Both the position numbers and the translations under genes were made by a program. From Panorpa germanica (Eukaryota; Arthropoda; Insecta; Mecoptera; Panorpidae), in the NCBI GenBank assembly GCA_963678705.1, contig OY783216.1:6634001-6698000 (forward strand): a stretch of 64,000 nucleotides of DNA, given 5' to 3'. A model generated the notes under the pieces. That model saw only the letters and a list, made by a program, of their open reading frames with translations, was not told the origin of the DNA and ran no database searches. Below are positions 36,601-49,610 of this stretch, piece by piece; position 1 is the first letter of the stretch; each line of letters begins with the position of its first letter.

Positions 36601-39600
36601 TTTATACTCCAATCTTTGTAATAGTCAAAGCATAAACCATAAAATAAAAGAGTACAGTGTTCTTTTTTATCGACCAAGTTTATAACCTATAATCTGTCAT
36701 AGTAATATTACTTTTCGGTTTCAGAAAAATAAAAGTTATATTAAATATAACAATTTATATTAAATGAGATATATTACTCTACTCTGTTCTTCGACTAAAC
36801 TTAACATATAATGTTTAAACATAAAACTGCAGATGGGAATGAAATTTTATTCTGAATAATAAGTTATTTAAACTCAACATTTCTATTCAAAAGCATAACC
36901 AATAAAAGAATTTGCTGGAGTTTTATAGACGAAGCTATGTATGTTTATAACGCCATAACATATGACTACTTCCATTTTGAATGACTAAAGAAAATCCACC
37001 AGCTATTAGATGAAAAATCATAAAGTTTTACTGTAACGGCATTAAAGGATAAAGCGTTAGACTGTAACATTTTATAGTGATATTATATATACAAATACAT
37101 ATAAAGAAAAAGGTAAAGTAGGGCAGTGCAGGATAATACCGGAACTAGACTATTTTCAGGGTGGGACAACCTTTCCAGTCGACTCCGCATTCTAAATTCA
37201 TGTATATCTAAACTCGCTCGAACTCGAAAAGTAGTTAGTTGATTGTTAAGTTAACGATGTTATTACCAGATGTAGCGCATTTTAATAATTAACAGAATAC
37301 AAATTATTGACAGTTGACCTCTGGCAACACTTTCAGTCGTTAACAATATAGTTTAATTATCAATGTAAGTAAGGAATTCAGCTATAGGTGTGTTATTTGC
37401 AATAATTACCTCAACGAAGTGTTCAATATCTTGTTCCGAGATGACATCATCCCGATCTGTATCCAGGAAAGCCGTGAAGAAATGGACAAACTTGTCCTTC
37501 TGGAATGATGTCAAATTTATTTCCGGTCGCATAGACCCTGATCTACCTTCATCGTCGAGTCCCTCTACATCCTCGCTGTACCGGTTCACCCATGTAGCTG
37601 CAATAACAAAAGATAATATATTCATCCTGCAATAATACCAACACAAATATTGAATAGACTTGTATGCAACTTATTTATAAATAATCAATTTGAATAACTT
37701 GTTGTTGTCCTTCATCAGTTATACTTGCTAGATTTATTGCATGATAATGGGATTGTATCCTCATTTTTTAGTGGTCGATTTTTCAATTGTTGATTGAAAT
37801 TGATGTTAATAAATGTGTATTGGCGTGTCTATTTTATTAAATATCTAAATGTTGACGGAGATATAGCAATTAAAAATTTAAATTGTAGTTTTAGCGCTAG
37901 AAATAGTCAGCTATATTTGTATGACGTGAAATGCATTTTAACGTCAGTTATTTGTTGAGTAGGTCAGTGCTGTGGTAATGTTTTGTAGCTGTTGGTAGTC
38001 GAAATAATCAAGTCAAGTCAAAGAATAATAAGTTTTTATTTTATTTAACCTTGTTAAGGCAGACATAATATTGGAATTTTATTGTTCCTTGAAATAGCTG
38101 TAAATAATATTTGATATATAAATACATATAGCAGAGATTTATGAGCTGTAAGGTTGGTAACCTGTAAACTTGCCAGAGTTCTATCTTGAATCTTGAAAGA
38201 GATAGCAACTAGCGCTTGTGATGTCACATACAGTTGGAATGTGTACAACGTTGAATCTCTTTATTAATTAAAAGGATAAAATGACTTTTTTAATTGTTAA
38301 TAGCTCCTAACATATAAGGAGTTATTAAAAAATAATTGGACATTTGAGGTTCTAGTAACCCACTTTATCAATATATAGTACACTTTTATAGAAATTAAGA
38401 CATAGGACACAAGCCCATTATGAGTACAGCAACCGATTTTTCTTAACAGATGCTATAAATGAAATATCTAAGTAACTGCTTGACATAATTTAATTATTTC
38501 GAAACACGTAAAATAAAATTTAAGTATTACATAAACGTTCAAAACAGATGTTAAAATTATATTTTTAATTGAAATTACTTTTTGACATTGTTTTTAAGAC
38601 CACTAGAAAGTTTTTAAGGTTTATGACATTGTATAAAACGCAAAGAAAAACTTTTTACCAGTTAAAAAGTTTTTACAATATTTAAGTTTTTAGTATCATC
38701 ATAAATTATTCACTCAGTTCGTACTTTTCGGTGTGGTAATGTAATGTTACATTCCGGAAAAGGAAAGGGAAAGGCACCCTTCCTTTTTAACATTTAAAAT
38801 GAGGTAGCTACGAATATAAGTATATAAAAAGATATTTACAATCATATACCATTAAGGCGTTGACCTAATTTCTCCTTTTTTAATATAAAAAAGAATTAAA
38901 TAGTGATAGCCGAGAAATAAAAATAGGCTTGTGTCCTATGTCTTAATTTCTATAACTGTTCAAATGTCCAATTATTTTTTAATAACTCCTTATATGTTAG
39001 GAGCTATTAACAATTCAAACAGTCATTTTGTCCCTTTAATTATCAAAGGGATTCAACGTTATAGAACATTCCAAGACATATGACATCACGTTCGCTAAGT
39101 TTAAACTTTACGCTTTTAGCGTAAAGGAGATAGCATATTTAACACAGAACTCTTATTCATAGAAAAAATAACTGACCTACTCTTAATAGTACAGACATGT
39201 TACGTCATAAATATGGCCAACATCTGCAGCGCTAAAACTACAATTCAAATTTTTAATTGCTATATCTTCGTCAATATTTAGATATTTAATAAAATAGACA
39301 CGCCAATACACATTTATTAACATCAATTTCAATCAATAATTGAAAAATCGACCACTAAAAATGAGGACACAAGCCCATTGTATGTGATTAGATGAATTTA
39401 TTAATAGAATTATATTTAATTAAATAAAGCAGGTTAATTCTATATCTCGTATATGTAAATGTCAGTGAATAAACATGGTTTTCTCACTGCTCCTGTTCTC
39501 TCAATGCCTTAAAAACTCTCAAGATTGTAAATATTTATCTTTCACCTATTACCAAGAACATTGCCTGGTGTAATTACACAAACACAATTTCTTATAATTT

Positions 39601-42600
39601 GCACGAAGCAATTTACGTAACAACTCTCGTAATTTCATTCCGTTATTTTAAATGTTTTGCTCCTCTGTTTGCTTAGCGCTGGTTCACGAATTTGTATTCA
39701 GCTTGTATTTAATGTTTGACTTTGAAATTTGAATTTTAAATGAGTGTTTAGTATTACAGATATTCCGCATTGCATTGTGGGCTCGTCGGGTCGTTGCTTG
39801 TGGCGCTGCAAGACACACCTACTATGTTAAGAGCATGATACAAAAATAGATTAATATGGTTGATTAGTTTGATGCAAGGAAACAAACGTACACTGGATGC
39901 AAGAGTGTCTTTTAACATTTCCAGGCCTCATATTCATAACTTTAGGATGGTGCTCTTCTTACTGTAACGGTTAAAGAATTGGGAAATAAAAATAAAGACG
40001 TTTCCCGAGAATTCCCGACAGAATTCTCTCTAAATTTAACACGCTAAACACAGTTTTATATATGTATTAAAGGTTTATTTAATAAGACCAACTTTATCTC
40101 ATTTTACATACATTTTTAGGTTAATGTAATGTCAGAGTTACCTTATTAACCTAAAATTATTAAAACTTTTTATGCAAGTAAAAATAAGTAATGTCTTTTC
40201 CAGTTACTTAGTGACAACGTAAACAATATTATGTTAAACTTTGGTAAATAATAAAAAATGTTACATAAAATAATTCATGAATTTACGTTTTATATTCAGC
40301 GCGAAAGGGATTATACGATTTCAATTTTCATAAGCTTAAGTTTAATGTTAAGTCAGTATGTTTTACATATTCTAAAACAATTCTTTATTATTCTTTGATT
40401 TGACTTGATTATTTGACTACCAACAGCTACAAAACATTACCACAGCACTGACCTACTCAACAAATAACTGACGTTAAAATGCATTTCACGTCAAACAAAT
40501 ATGGCCGACCATTTCCAGCGCTAAAACTACAATTCAAACTTTTAATTGCTATATCTCCGTCAATATTTAGATATTTAATAAAATAGACACGCCAATACAC
40601 ATTTATTAACATCAATTTCAATCAACAATTGAAAAATCGACCACTAAAAAATGAGGACACAAGCCCATTGTCGGTGTTTGAGTAAGGAATGCGATTTTAT
40701 ATTCAAGACAGTATTTTTCTGAAGTAATCATTGAAAATTTGACGTCATTAAATATTATTTTATGTTGAAACATAAAAGGACCGGTTGCTGTGCTCATTGT
40801 TATTGCAATAGTTATTTAACACGGCCAGTTAAGTTATCCAGTACATGCTACAAAGTCAGCAGAACGATTTACTGTTATTTCTTTTTAATTAAGCATGTTA
40901 GTAACTATTGTGATACATACAACACCGCCCCAAGGTCTTTGTTTAAGAAATGATAAGTTTATTAACTGATAAATATTGTCAAGATACAACAGAGCGTGAT
41001 GGAAAACAATGCATGTTGTGATTCAACATCTGCTAGAACAAGGAACTAGATAGTAATATCATGTTTAGGCAAAAGACAATGTAAATAATATACATATAAA
41101 TATTTCTCATTTACAAAACTTGCATCTTATTTATTTATTGGCATTATCAATTATTAAATTCTTTTCATGTGCTTGCTTTGTGTGCTAATTTTGTATTTTG
41201 TTGAAGAGCTATTTTTAACTTGATTATTAACAAAATAAATACAAGTTTTAATAAAAGTTAGTGACGTAGTTTTGTTAATTTAAATAAATAAAGCTAGCAA
41301 AAATAAATATAAAAATAAAACGCCTACGCCTAAATTGATAGCAATACAAATTACATATTATTTTACAACATAAACAACATTTGTTTAAATCTAATGGGCT
41401 TGTGTCTTATGTCTTAATTTTTTATAAAAGTGTGCTATATATTGATAAAGTGGGTTACTAGAACCTCAAATGTTGAATTATTTTTTAATAACTCCTTATA
41501 TGTTAAAAGATATTAACAATTAAAAAAGTCATTATGTCTCTTTAATTATTAAAGGGTTTCAACGTTGTACACATTCCAAATGCATGTGACATCACAACCG
41601 GTGCCAACCTTACAGCTCATAAATCTCTGCTATATGTATTTATATATCAAAATATCAAATATTATTTACAGCTATTTCAAGGAACAATAAAATTTCTACA
41701 TTATGTCTGCCTTAGCAGGGTTAAATAAAATAAAAACTTATTATTCTTTGACTTGACTTGATTATTTCGACTAATAACGGCTACAAAACATTACCACAGC
41801 ACTGACCTACTCAACAAATAACTGCTTATTAAATGCATTTCACGTCGACCATTTCTAGCGCTAAAACTACAATTCAAACTTTTAATTGCTATATCTCCGT
41901 CAACATTTAGATATTTAATAAAATAGACACGCCAATACACATTTATTAACATCTATTTCAATCAACAATTGAAAAATCGAGCACAAATGAGGACACAATC
42001 CCATTGAAATGCATACGTTGTCCAAGTCGTGTATCATTCTAATTTAATTCTTATGGCGCCGGTCAAGAGGCCGGGTTTACCTTGACATTGCCATTTGTCT
42101 TTTATTAAAATTTCATACAGATACACTAGCTGAGCTGTGGAACCGGCCTGCCAACAAATCACTACACGGCCTTGGGAGAAACTAATCGTATATGCAAAAT
42201 ATATTTTTTTGTTTATTATTTTTGCCGTGACGTCACTTCAACACATGATGTTTGTGTATTTTTTTCATTAAATATCAGTGTCTAGTGGGTGTGTCCTTAA
42301 ATTTAAATTCACAACGGAAAGTTTTTAAAGAAATTGTGATAATCTAATCTTCGACTATCAGAATTTATGTGTGTAGTAAGAATGTTGTAAAAAAATTATT
42401 TGAAGGTTATGTGAATGATATTTTTAATTACTTGTATAGTGTAATTGTTATTTTAAAATATTTATCTGTATTTAAGTATCTAATCGTGATGTATGCTAGA
42501 ATTATGATATGAAATAAAAATAAATAAAGGTCTGTTACAAGGAAACATAAAACAAAAAACCCGCTATTTTTAAATCACTTTCAAAACTCAAAAAACTTAT

Positions 42601-45600
42601 AACGCAACTTTATTACATTTTCTCGATCTAGTGGTTCAAGTTTTGATACTATAGCTCCTTTTTGGGCTCTTTAGAAAGCCTTTCTCAACCCCATTTTTAG
42701 TTTAAGGTAGACGTACACTGTTTTACAGCTAGACGTCATTCTGAGTGTGAATAAAAATATCAATAACATGAAAAAAAGTTTCCAAAGGTAAAAATAGCCT
42801 AAACCAACGCTATACAGAAGTATTGATCAATTGAGTAAAAATATCCAAGTTTATTTAATATTTATAAGCAGTCTGAAGTTTTATGCGAGCCACATAATCA
42901 AAATTCTTACAGAAAGGTGTTTGTTCACATTTAATATTTTTAAAACTCACTGAGTTTTAGTGTTAATTTAAGGTTTTAACCTAAAGTGTAAATTTCAACT
43001 TATGTAATATAAAGAAATAATATTAATTATATTAAATACAATAATTTATATCTCAGTAAACATTTTGGAGTCACTTTGACATCATATTGAAGATGCGTCA
43101 TGATTTTTTTGTCATAAAAGAGTTCATTTATAGTTCAGTTTCTCACATTTTTTCATATAAAATGTCTACTTTATCGGCTACAGATGACGGAACCACTCCA
43201 CCTGTCGGAATACAAATGAAGATAAAGTTGATGCGAACTATTATTGAAGTGAAATAGTGATAGAAACTAAATAGTGCACTTCACCAAATTGTTTACTGGA
43301 TTTAAATAAAGATAGTAATTATTACAAAATAATGTATTACAAGTTCAAAATTATATTTAGGGTTAAAACGTTAAATTAAAACTAAAAATAGTGAGTGAGA
43401 ATGAGACTTTAGGCTAAAATAACGTTGTTTAGCATTAAGGTCTATAACGTTTATAATAGACCATTGACAACAGTTCCCTTCTGCCTATTATTAGCCTAAA
43501 AATTCCTTTAACACATCGACCATTTAATGCAAGTTTTGTGACGTTCACACATAGCGAATCATCTATCAAATACTTCGTTGTATAGTTGGCAACACCGGCA
43601 ACATCGCTTTTACTAAACAATATCACTTTTAGAGCGAGAGAACTCTTTTCTGTCATATTTTTGTCTATTCATAACTTTATGTAAAATGTTACTGACTACG
43701 GAACATTGGAGCAATTTTTCAAAACGTTATCAAATAATAGAGGGTCCCGGTCCCTGATAAAAATATTACATTATGATAATGGACTGGCCATAACAAAACT
43801 CCAAATAACTGTCAACTCGAAAACAACCTATAAATAACAAATAAATAAAACAAACAAGATAATGAAATAAATGGCCATGAACTCTCATGTATGTCAACAT
43901 TTTAAGTGAGGTTATAGATAAAAGCGATTGCATATTTATTAAAAGCGATTATCGCATTAAAACAGGGTTCAATCGCGAGGTTGGCTGTACTGTCACTATG
44001 TCAGTGTGGTCCAGCTATCAAATTGTAATTCTGTTAATTATCTTTGAACGAATAAATAATTATGTCTGATTGTTTCATTTTCAATTACTATTGCATCATG
44101 GGAATTTGTTTATTTTTTATGGATGTTAGGGTATACTTTATACTTGACTTAAATATTTGGAAATTGAGATGAAAATTAATCAAAAAATTAAATTTCAATT
44201 TGAGAGACGAAGATTTCATTAACAAAAGTCAGGTAAAAGGAGGAGATTATTATATGTTACATCCAAATTTAAGTAAGAAAAGATGGTTTAGAAATAAGAC
44301 CCGCAAAATTTTATCAACTATAATAAAAATCAAAAGTAGTCATTGTATAACTCCAGCTCACCTGTACAAAATTAATATTAAATCCGATGATTGATGTCAA
44401 TGTGGTGAAGAAGGAACTTTGGATCATATTATATTTGAATGCATAAATTATAGGTTAGAAAGATCAAAATTAAATAGTGATATATTAAAAAACATCTTTT
44501 TTTTTATAAAAAACAAATTATATTTCTTGAGTACAATTTATGAGGATTTTGAATCCTTAATTCATAACTTGTATAATTAGGTGGTCACTGTAATTTGATT
44601 TTTTTTTATAAATTTTCCACTCTAATCAGGAAATTAGTAAAAACACTACAAATTAAAAATATATGCCTGTCTGGTTTGTTCTCCTTCTAAGCATAAATAA
44701 GTGAAACTTCCAAAGTTCAGAAGTATGAAAAAAAATAGGTAGACAGTGTTGAAATAGGAGACATATTACCTATTTCCTCACTATGAACAATAAAAAGACC
44801 CTTAAACAAGTAAATATAGCTTCGTCTTGAAAAAGTACTTCGCTAGGATTGTTATTAATTATTTGGTGACATCTATGATTCTTTAATTTAACAAAATAGC
44901 AATAATTTAAATTTAATTCATAATTGTATAAAATGTTCTTCGTGATTTTGTAAACAAATATTATTTTCTCAATGCACAATTCATAAACTATGCCTCCACG
45001 AACACTGCACGCATAAAAGAATTCCTTTGACGTAACGACGTAAATAAAGAATAGTTTGTTTAATTTTCAATTACTATTGCATCATGGGAATTTGTTTAAT
45101 TTTTATGGAAAATGTTAGGTTATGTGTATGTTTTTGGCAACGCATGGAATCTGCCCGCTGTCGGGTTATTAATAGATGCTAATTATTATATTCTTGCGTT
45201 GTACAAAGTAAATATTGTCGCATATTTAAATACGACAAGTTAAATGCGTGAAATTGTTAATTAAAAGTTACAGAACCAATAAGTACGTACGTGTTTCAAA
45301 TGTAATTAGTTCAAATTGAATAATAACTTACGTATTGAACGTTTAAAGCATGCGCAACGGCATTATGTAGGTTCTGGAATTAACATTTAGGCTAAAAGCA
45401 ACATGCGAATAATTTGTAAAATATTAAAGAAAAATTTCTGTACCAATTAAACATGTTGTGGCAGTTGTGAATCTCTTTATTTAAAGTGACAACGTTTTTA
45501 AACACCCTGCAATTACCTATAGTACCAATATCGTTTGGGAGAAGGAGTAGGAGCTGGAGGAGGGAGTATTTCTTAATAGAAGATGAACGAATTTTTAATT

Positions 45601-48600
45601 AAGGTTTATCTGAAGCAAAGAATGATCAAAGAAAATTTTTCATTGTTGGTTATATTTTTCAAATCTTTAGTTGAGCTGTTCTTGAGATTTTCTAAGACTC
45701 TTAGAAAACTGTAAGGTAAAAATAATCTAGAATCTCAAAGAGAATCTTCACAAAAGTTGATCTACAAAATATATTGAAAGGTATCGGCTTAAGAATAAGT
45801 TTTAGTGGTCGATTTTTCAATTGTTGATTGAAATTGATGTTAATAAATGTGTATTGGCGTGTCTATTTTATTAAATATCTAAATGTTGACGGAGATATAG
45901 CAATTAAAAGTTTGAATTGTAGTTTTAGCGCTAGAAATGGTCGGCCATATTTGTATGACGTGAAATGCACTTTAACGTCAGTTATTTGGTGCTGTGGTAA
46001 TGTTTTATAGCTGTTGGTAATCGAAATAATCAAGTCAAGTCAAAGAATAATAAGTTTTTATTGTATTTAACCCTGCTAAGGCAGACATAATATTGAAATT
46101 TTATTGTTCCTTGAAATAACTGTAAATAATATTTGATATTTTGATATATAAACACATATAGCAGAGATTTATGAGCTGTAAGGTTGGCAGCGATTGTGAT
46201 GTCACATGCATTTGGAATGTGTACAACGTTGAATCCCTTTAATAATTAAAGAGACAAAATGACTTTTTTAATTGTTAATATCTCCTGACATATACCGAGT
46301 TATTATAAAAATAAGTGGACATTTGAGGTTCTAGTAACCCACTTTTATAGAAATTAAAACATAAGCCCATTATAATTGTCAAATACAAAACTCATATTTT
46401 GACAGGCGCTTCAGTTGTTTACTATGTCGTTCTTGAAAAATAATATTCAAAATGGAATTTAAAAGGCATAATAATATAGGTGCAGCGTGCCAAACATTCT
46501 CTTAAAATATTAAATAAGAAGATTCACAACTGCAAGTTTAATTTGTCTCACTTGCGTCACAAATTTTACAAAGTACACAAGGGGGAAGAACACATATTTG
46601 CATGTTGTTTTCAGCCTAAATGTTAATTCCAAAACCTACATAATGCCGTTGCGTATGCTTTAAATATTCCATTCGTACGTTGTTATTTAATTTGAACTAA
46701 TTACATTTGAAACACGTACGTACTTATTGGATCTGTAACTTCTAAGTAACAATTTCACGCATTTAACTTGTCGTATTTTAATATGCGACAATATTTACTT
46801 TGTACAACGCAACAATATAATAATTAGCATCTATTAATAACCCGACGACGGGCAGATTCCATTTGTTACCAAAAATATAAACATAACCTAACATTATGCA
46901 TAAAAATTAGACAAATTCCGATGATGCAATAGTAATTGAAAATGACAAGAGCAGTACTGCCAACCTTGTGATTGAATTACAGCCATTTATGACAAAAGTT
47001 TAGAATAAAGTAACAGAAAATGATTTCAGTGTCTTCTCTCATAATTTTTATTGAAAATTTAACAACCATTATCATTATAGTAAATTTAAATTCCACAGGG
47101 TTGCATTAGTGTCATTTATTTATATTTTTATAACACTTTTTATACCATAACAACAAAGTAGAATACATCCTTTGTTTGTTTACCATCCTTTGAATGACTT
47201 TGTGTATACGATTTGTTCAATATGGTCACTGTCGGGTTATTAGTGAATGAAAGCAAGTAATAAGGATCCAAGCATCAACGTATAACGGCCATTACTACAC
47301 AATCTTTCAAGTAACGATCTAAAAAACCTTGAACTTGAACTAACCTCACTTTTACTATTTAAAACAAGTTTAATACATATCAATACCCCGGATTTCATGG
47401 GATTCAAGTAGAGTACACTGTAAATATTACCCTGTACCTAATTATTTACATTATTTGTTATCTAAATAAGTGTTAATCGAACTGTTGACAGTTAACTATT
47501 TGAGAAGAAATCAGCAGTCAACAAAACAGCTGACGACGCTCACGTAATTTAAATATCGTAGTACGGACAGTGATGTTCCAGTAGCAGCAAGCAAAAATGA
47601 TATTAACAAATTTTTTGTTCAAGTTATTATAGTTTAAGGATTTTTTAAAATAACATTTACCACAATATTATTTTGTAATTTACGTAAATGTAATAGTCCG
47701 ATATTCAAGCCAAACGTTTCGTATACTGTACACAATGCGTGTAAGCTTTTATATACATATATTGACTAAATACAATCGCACTGTTGAGAAATATGGCAAC
47801 ATTATCGACTTCAATGTAACCATTATAGTATGGTAATGTATGTACTTCACATGGTACCACGCGCAGATTATAACGTTGCCAAGTTTTATACCTATTCCAG
47901 CCACGCGTATGTTATTTTAAAACCTTTTATATCTTTTTACTAACAATCTAAAAAACAGTCAAAACTTTTCTAATGTATTCGTTTACAATAGATTAGTGTT
48001 TTTTAATCTGAAGGGTCGTTCTCGAGATATAAGTTAAGATGATGCCTCTTTATATTTTGTAGGCTTCTTGCATGTTATATAAGCGGACTTCAATTATTAA
48101 TATCTCGCTTCACAGCTGGTCAAAACATTAGATAATTTGTATTTAAATTAAGGACCTAAAGTAACATTTCCACTCACTGCTTTATTTTAATTTTGTATTT
48201 AATTTAAATTGTTTAGCATATGGCAATACGCGTAGTCATTCACAGTACCATTTTTAATTAGTTTTTTTAGAACCTTACAAGGTCCAATGTTTTAAATTAA
48301 GAAAAACTATATTATATTATAACCTCCAAAATGTGACAATCTGTCTAAATGCAGTAGGATTTACTTTTAAAAGAAGTTTAATGTCAGTTTTTGAAAAATA
48401 TAGAAGTGAAAATAATTTCTATTACTAATTGTTATTAAAAATAGCAATTTTAATTATTTCACATACAATTTTGTTGAACTGTCAACATTTATATTACTAA
48501 CGATGCATACGCACCATAACTAAACTTAAATTAAAACACAAATGTGAAAAGGAATGCTTAACGAGAACCTGAAATTTATCAAAACAGTGAGTGGGAATGA

Positions 48601-49610
48601 GGTTTTATACTCGTACTAACAACATATTTTTAAAATTCTGTAGAAAATTGGTTTTACTAAGTTGGTGGTAAAATAACTATTCCATATGCATTTTTTCAAT
48701 TTAAACTATATAACTGAATTTTCAATCTAAAGATATCTATTAAATAAATCTGTTTAATCTAAATATTTTTGTATGAAAATGCATATTTTTACTCTATTTT
48801 AAAAAAACAAGCTATGGTGTAGGTCTACTTTAAGAATGCATACAAATAAAAATAAAAAAGCACATGAGTTGAGAGCTACGTACACATAATTGTAGTGCTC
48901 TACTTTCAAAACAACGCATGCGCAGAAATGTTTTAACAGTTGTAAAATATTTAAAACACTAAAAATAGAAATATATTCTATTAAAAGCATGAAAATTGTA
49001 GCACACACACTTGTACAAAGTAATAAAAATGTAACTTACACCATACATGCACGCTCCAGCCTCGTTTCTCAGTAGTTTCTTTAGGATCTACGTCTGATGT
49101 ATTTGGTCCTTCCATTACTTCAATTTCTGGTAAAGTTCTCCACTTCTTTAACAATTCTTTAGTCCTATCTTTAGTCCTGTCACAAGCCTGCCTCCAATTA
49201 GTAATAAACTTACGCGGAACTTTGGGAGAATCTCGCGAATTAATACTACCTCTTGACTCTTGGCGATCGAGTTTTGAATTGGCGCTAGAATTATCTGAGT
49301 GTTTGCTTTTATTTGAGCTTGGGCCACCGCTGCTTGTGTTACTGGTGCCACTATGACCGCTGTGACCACTGTTCCGAGTCTCGCCGGATAACCTTCGGTT
49401 TTCGTGCTCGTCGACAGATGGTGCAAATGTTACATCTTTCTCACTTTTAAAACTGTTTGTTTTTGGTATGTTTGTTGTTGTTATTGTTGATGATGATACT
49501 CTTTCGTCACTTCTTGACACTCGGATTAAAGACGAATCTATATTTATGTTTATTTCTTTTTCATTTAAACTTGTTCTGACGGAAGATTGAGGAGATTTTT
49601 CTTGTTCCAT
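33409..49610 (-). CDS. EF-hand calcium-binding protein, sarcoplasmic/calexcitin-like (five coding exons)
   Basis: Five exons with consensus splice sites and matching phases give a predicted 461-residue protein: 49610-49040, 37597-37410, 34744-34456, 33815-33703 and 33633-33409. Residues 1-190 are a Ser/Asn/Thr-rich, probably disordered head ending in a basic patch (about 143-160) and GWSVHVW. The rest resembles sarcoplasmic calcium-binding proteins. An EF loop DTDRDDVISEQD lies at about 236-247. A degenerate loop NRSGSGIITRDE at about 347-358 has Asn at position 1. The C-terminal pair is poorly conserved (TGNGDY), followed by a WVFGP motif and a 45-residue tail. The likely role is Ca2+ buffering or sensing in the cytosol. 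The start ATG has an in-frame TGA two codons upstream. An AATAAA on the minus strand lies at 33222-33217. The link between exons 1 and 2 over 11.4 kb is inferred from phase (TGG-T|CT-ACA) and strand. Confidence 0.82.
33703..33815 (-). CDS. EF-hand gene, fourth coding exon
   Basis: The acceptor is TTTCTTTCTAG and the donor GGA|GTAAGT. The first two bases complete a Gly codon, followed by 37 codons. Together with the previous exon it forms the loop NRSGSGIITRDE followed by an exiting helix (LSAFYSSVLGMD). Confidence 0.87.
34456..34744 (-). CDS. EF-hand gene, third coding exon
   Basis: The acceptor is TTTATTTTCAG (phase 0) and the donor AGTG|GTAAGA (phase 1). It encodes 96 residues from KLRHFADWSP to HVINRS. 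The SLDSWLTRW segment and the following DFPIWLQYL resemble the linker between EF-hand pairs in sarcoplasmic calcium-binding proteins. A degenerate loop around NVDEDLLAGFISLD is probably EF-hand 2. Confidence 0.87.
34745..37409 (-). other. EF-hand gene intron between coding exons 2 and 3
   Basis: The 2.7-kb intron contains a full family A element (34873-35471). The remaining sequence, including a GC-richer patch at about 35760-35860, shows no exon I can support. Confidence 0.75.
34873..35471. mobile_element. Family A element (A4), intronic
   Basis: Full length and inverted relative to A1, with both termini TGGGCTTGTGTCCT. It lies in the 2.7-kb intron of the EF-hand gene. No clear flanking duplication. 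Confidence 0.82.
37410..37597 (-). CDS. EF-hand gene, second coding exon
   Basis: The acceptor is TTGTTATTGCAG and the donor GAG|GTAATT. It begins with two bases that complete a codon and ends in phase 0, giving 62 full codons. It starts TWVNRYSEDVEG and carries the best EF-hand loop of the protein, DTDRDDVISEQD, with acidic residues at positions 1, 3, 5 and 12. Confidence 0.87.
37748..38416. mobile_element. Family A element (A5), intronic
   Basis: Full length (about 670 bp) and inverted relative to A1. One terminus is slightly mutated (TGGGATTGTATCCT). It starts 151 bp upstream of coding exon 2 of the EF-hand gene. Confidence 0.82.
38934..39376. mobile_element. Family A element (A6), short subfamily
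   Basis: Both termini are present, but the middle differs from A1 (for example ACGCTTTTAGCGTAAAGGAG) and the copy is only about 440 bp. The copy at 55683 shares this variant middle, so a subfamily exists. Confidence 0.75.
40382..40666. mobile_element. Family A fragment (A7)
   Basis: This is the right half only, from the TTTGATTTGACTTG segment to GGACACAAGCCCA. Confidence 0.75.
41395..42003. mobile_element. Family A element (A8)
   Basis: Full length, 609 bp, same orientation as A1. The right terminus reads GGACACAATCCCA. Confidence 0.82.
43385..43414. repeat. Family B terminal fragment
   Basis: Only the outer end remains, AGTGAGTGAGAATGAGACTT, the best-preserved terminus of the family in this window. 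Confidence 0.5.
44200..44900 (+). pseudogene. Jockey-type LINE C-terminus and 3' UTR
   Basis: The reading RWFRNKTRKILSTIIKIKSS continues into HCITPAHLYKINI, a TGA at 44392-44394, then CQCGEEGTLDHIIFEC. This matches the region after the RNase H domain and the Cys/His motif found at the end of some jockey-type ORF2 proteins. The 3' UTR continues to about 44900 and recurs inverted at 56095-56425. Confidence 0.72.
45059..46945. repeat. Large inverted repeat pair (about 430-bp arms)
   Basis: The left arm is 45059 to about 45484 and the right arm about 46515-46945, inverted, with small differences. Shared blocks are CAATTACTATTGCATCAT, TAATTAGCATCTATTAATAA (inverse) and CATTTAGGCT. A 60-bp piece of the same repeat is at 44073-44135. 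The 1-kb centre contains family A copy A9. Confidence 0.75.
45799..46369. mobile_element. Family A element (A9)
   Basis: Inverted relative to A1. Its left terminus is eroded (begins TTTTAGTGGTCG) and the right one shortened (AACATAAGCCCA). It lies between the arms of the 45-47 kb inverted repeat. Confidence 0.78.
47930..48130. repeat. Family E distal part
   Basis: ACTAACAATCTAAAAAACAGTC and TCAATTATTAATATCTCGC followed by CACAGCTGGTCAAAAC correspond to 25735-25895. Confidence 0.5.
48156..48607. mobile_element. Family B element, inverted, intronic
   Basis: Both termini are recognisable (CTAAAGTAACATTTCCACTC and CAGTGAGTGGGAATGAGG). It lies in the first coding intron of the EF-hand gene, about 430 bp from exon 1. 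Confidence 0.75.

Larger units (their letters stand above)
37598..49039 (-). other. EF-hand gene first coding intron (11.4 kb)
   Basis: Inferred from matching phase and consensus sites at both ends (GTAAGT to TTGCAG). It contains family A copies at 37748, 38934, 40382, 41395 and 45799, a LINE 3' end at 44200-44900, an inverted repeat pair (45059-46945) and a family B element (48156-48607). The stretches 38417-38933, 39377-40381, 40667-41394, 42004-43384, 43415-44065 and 46946-47930 hold no supported gene. Confidence 0.65.
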
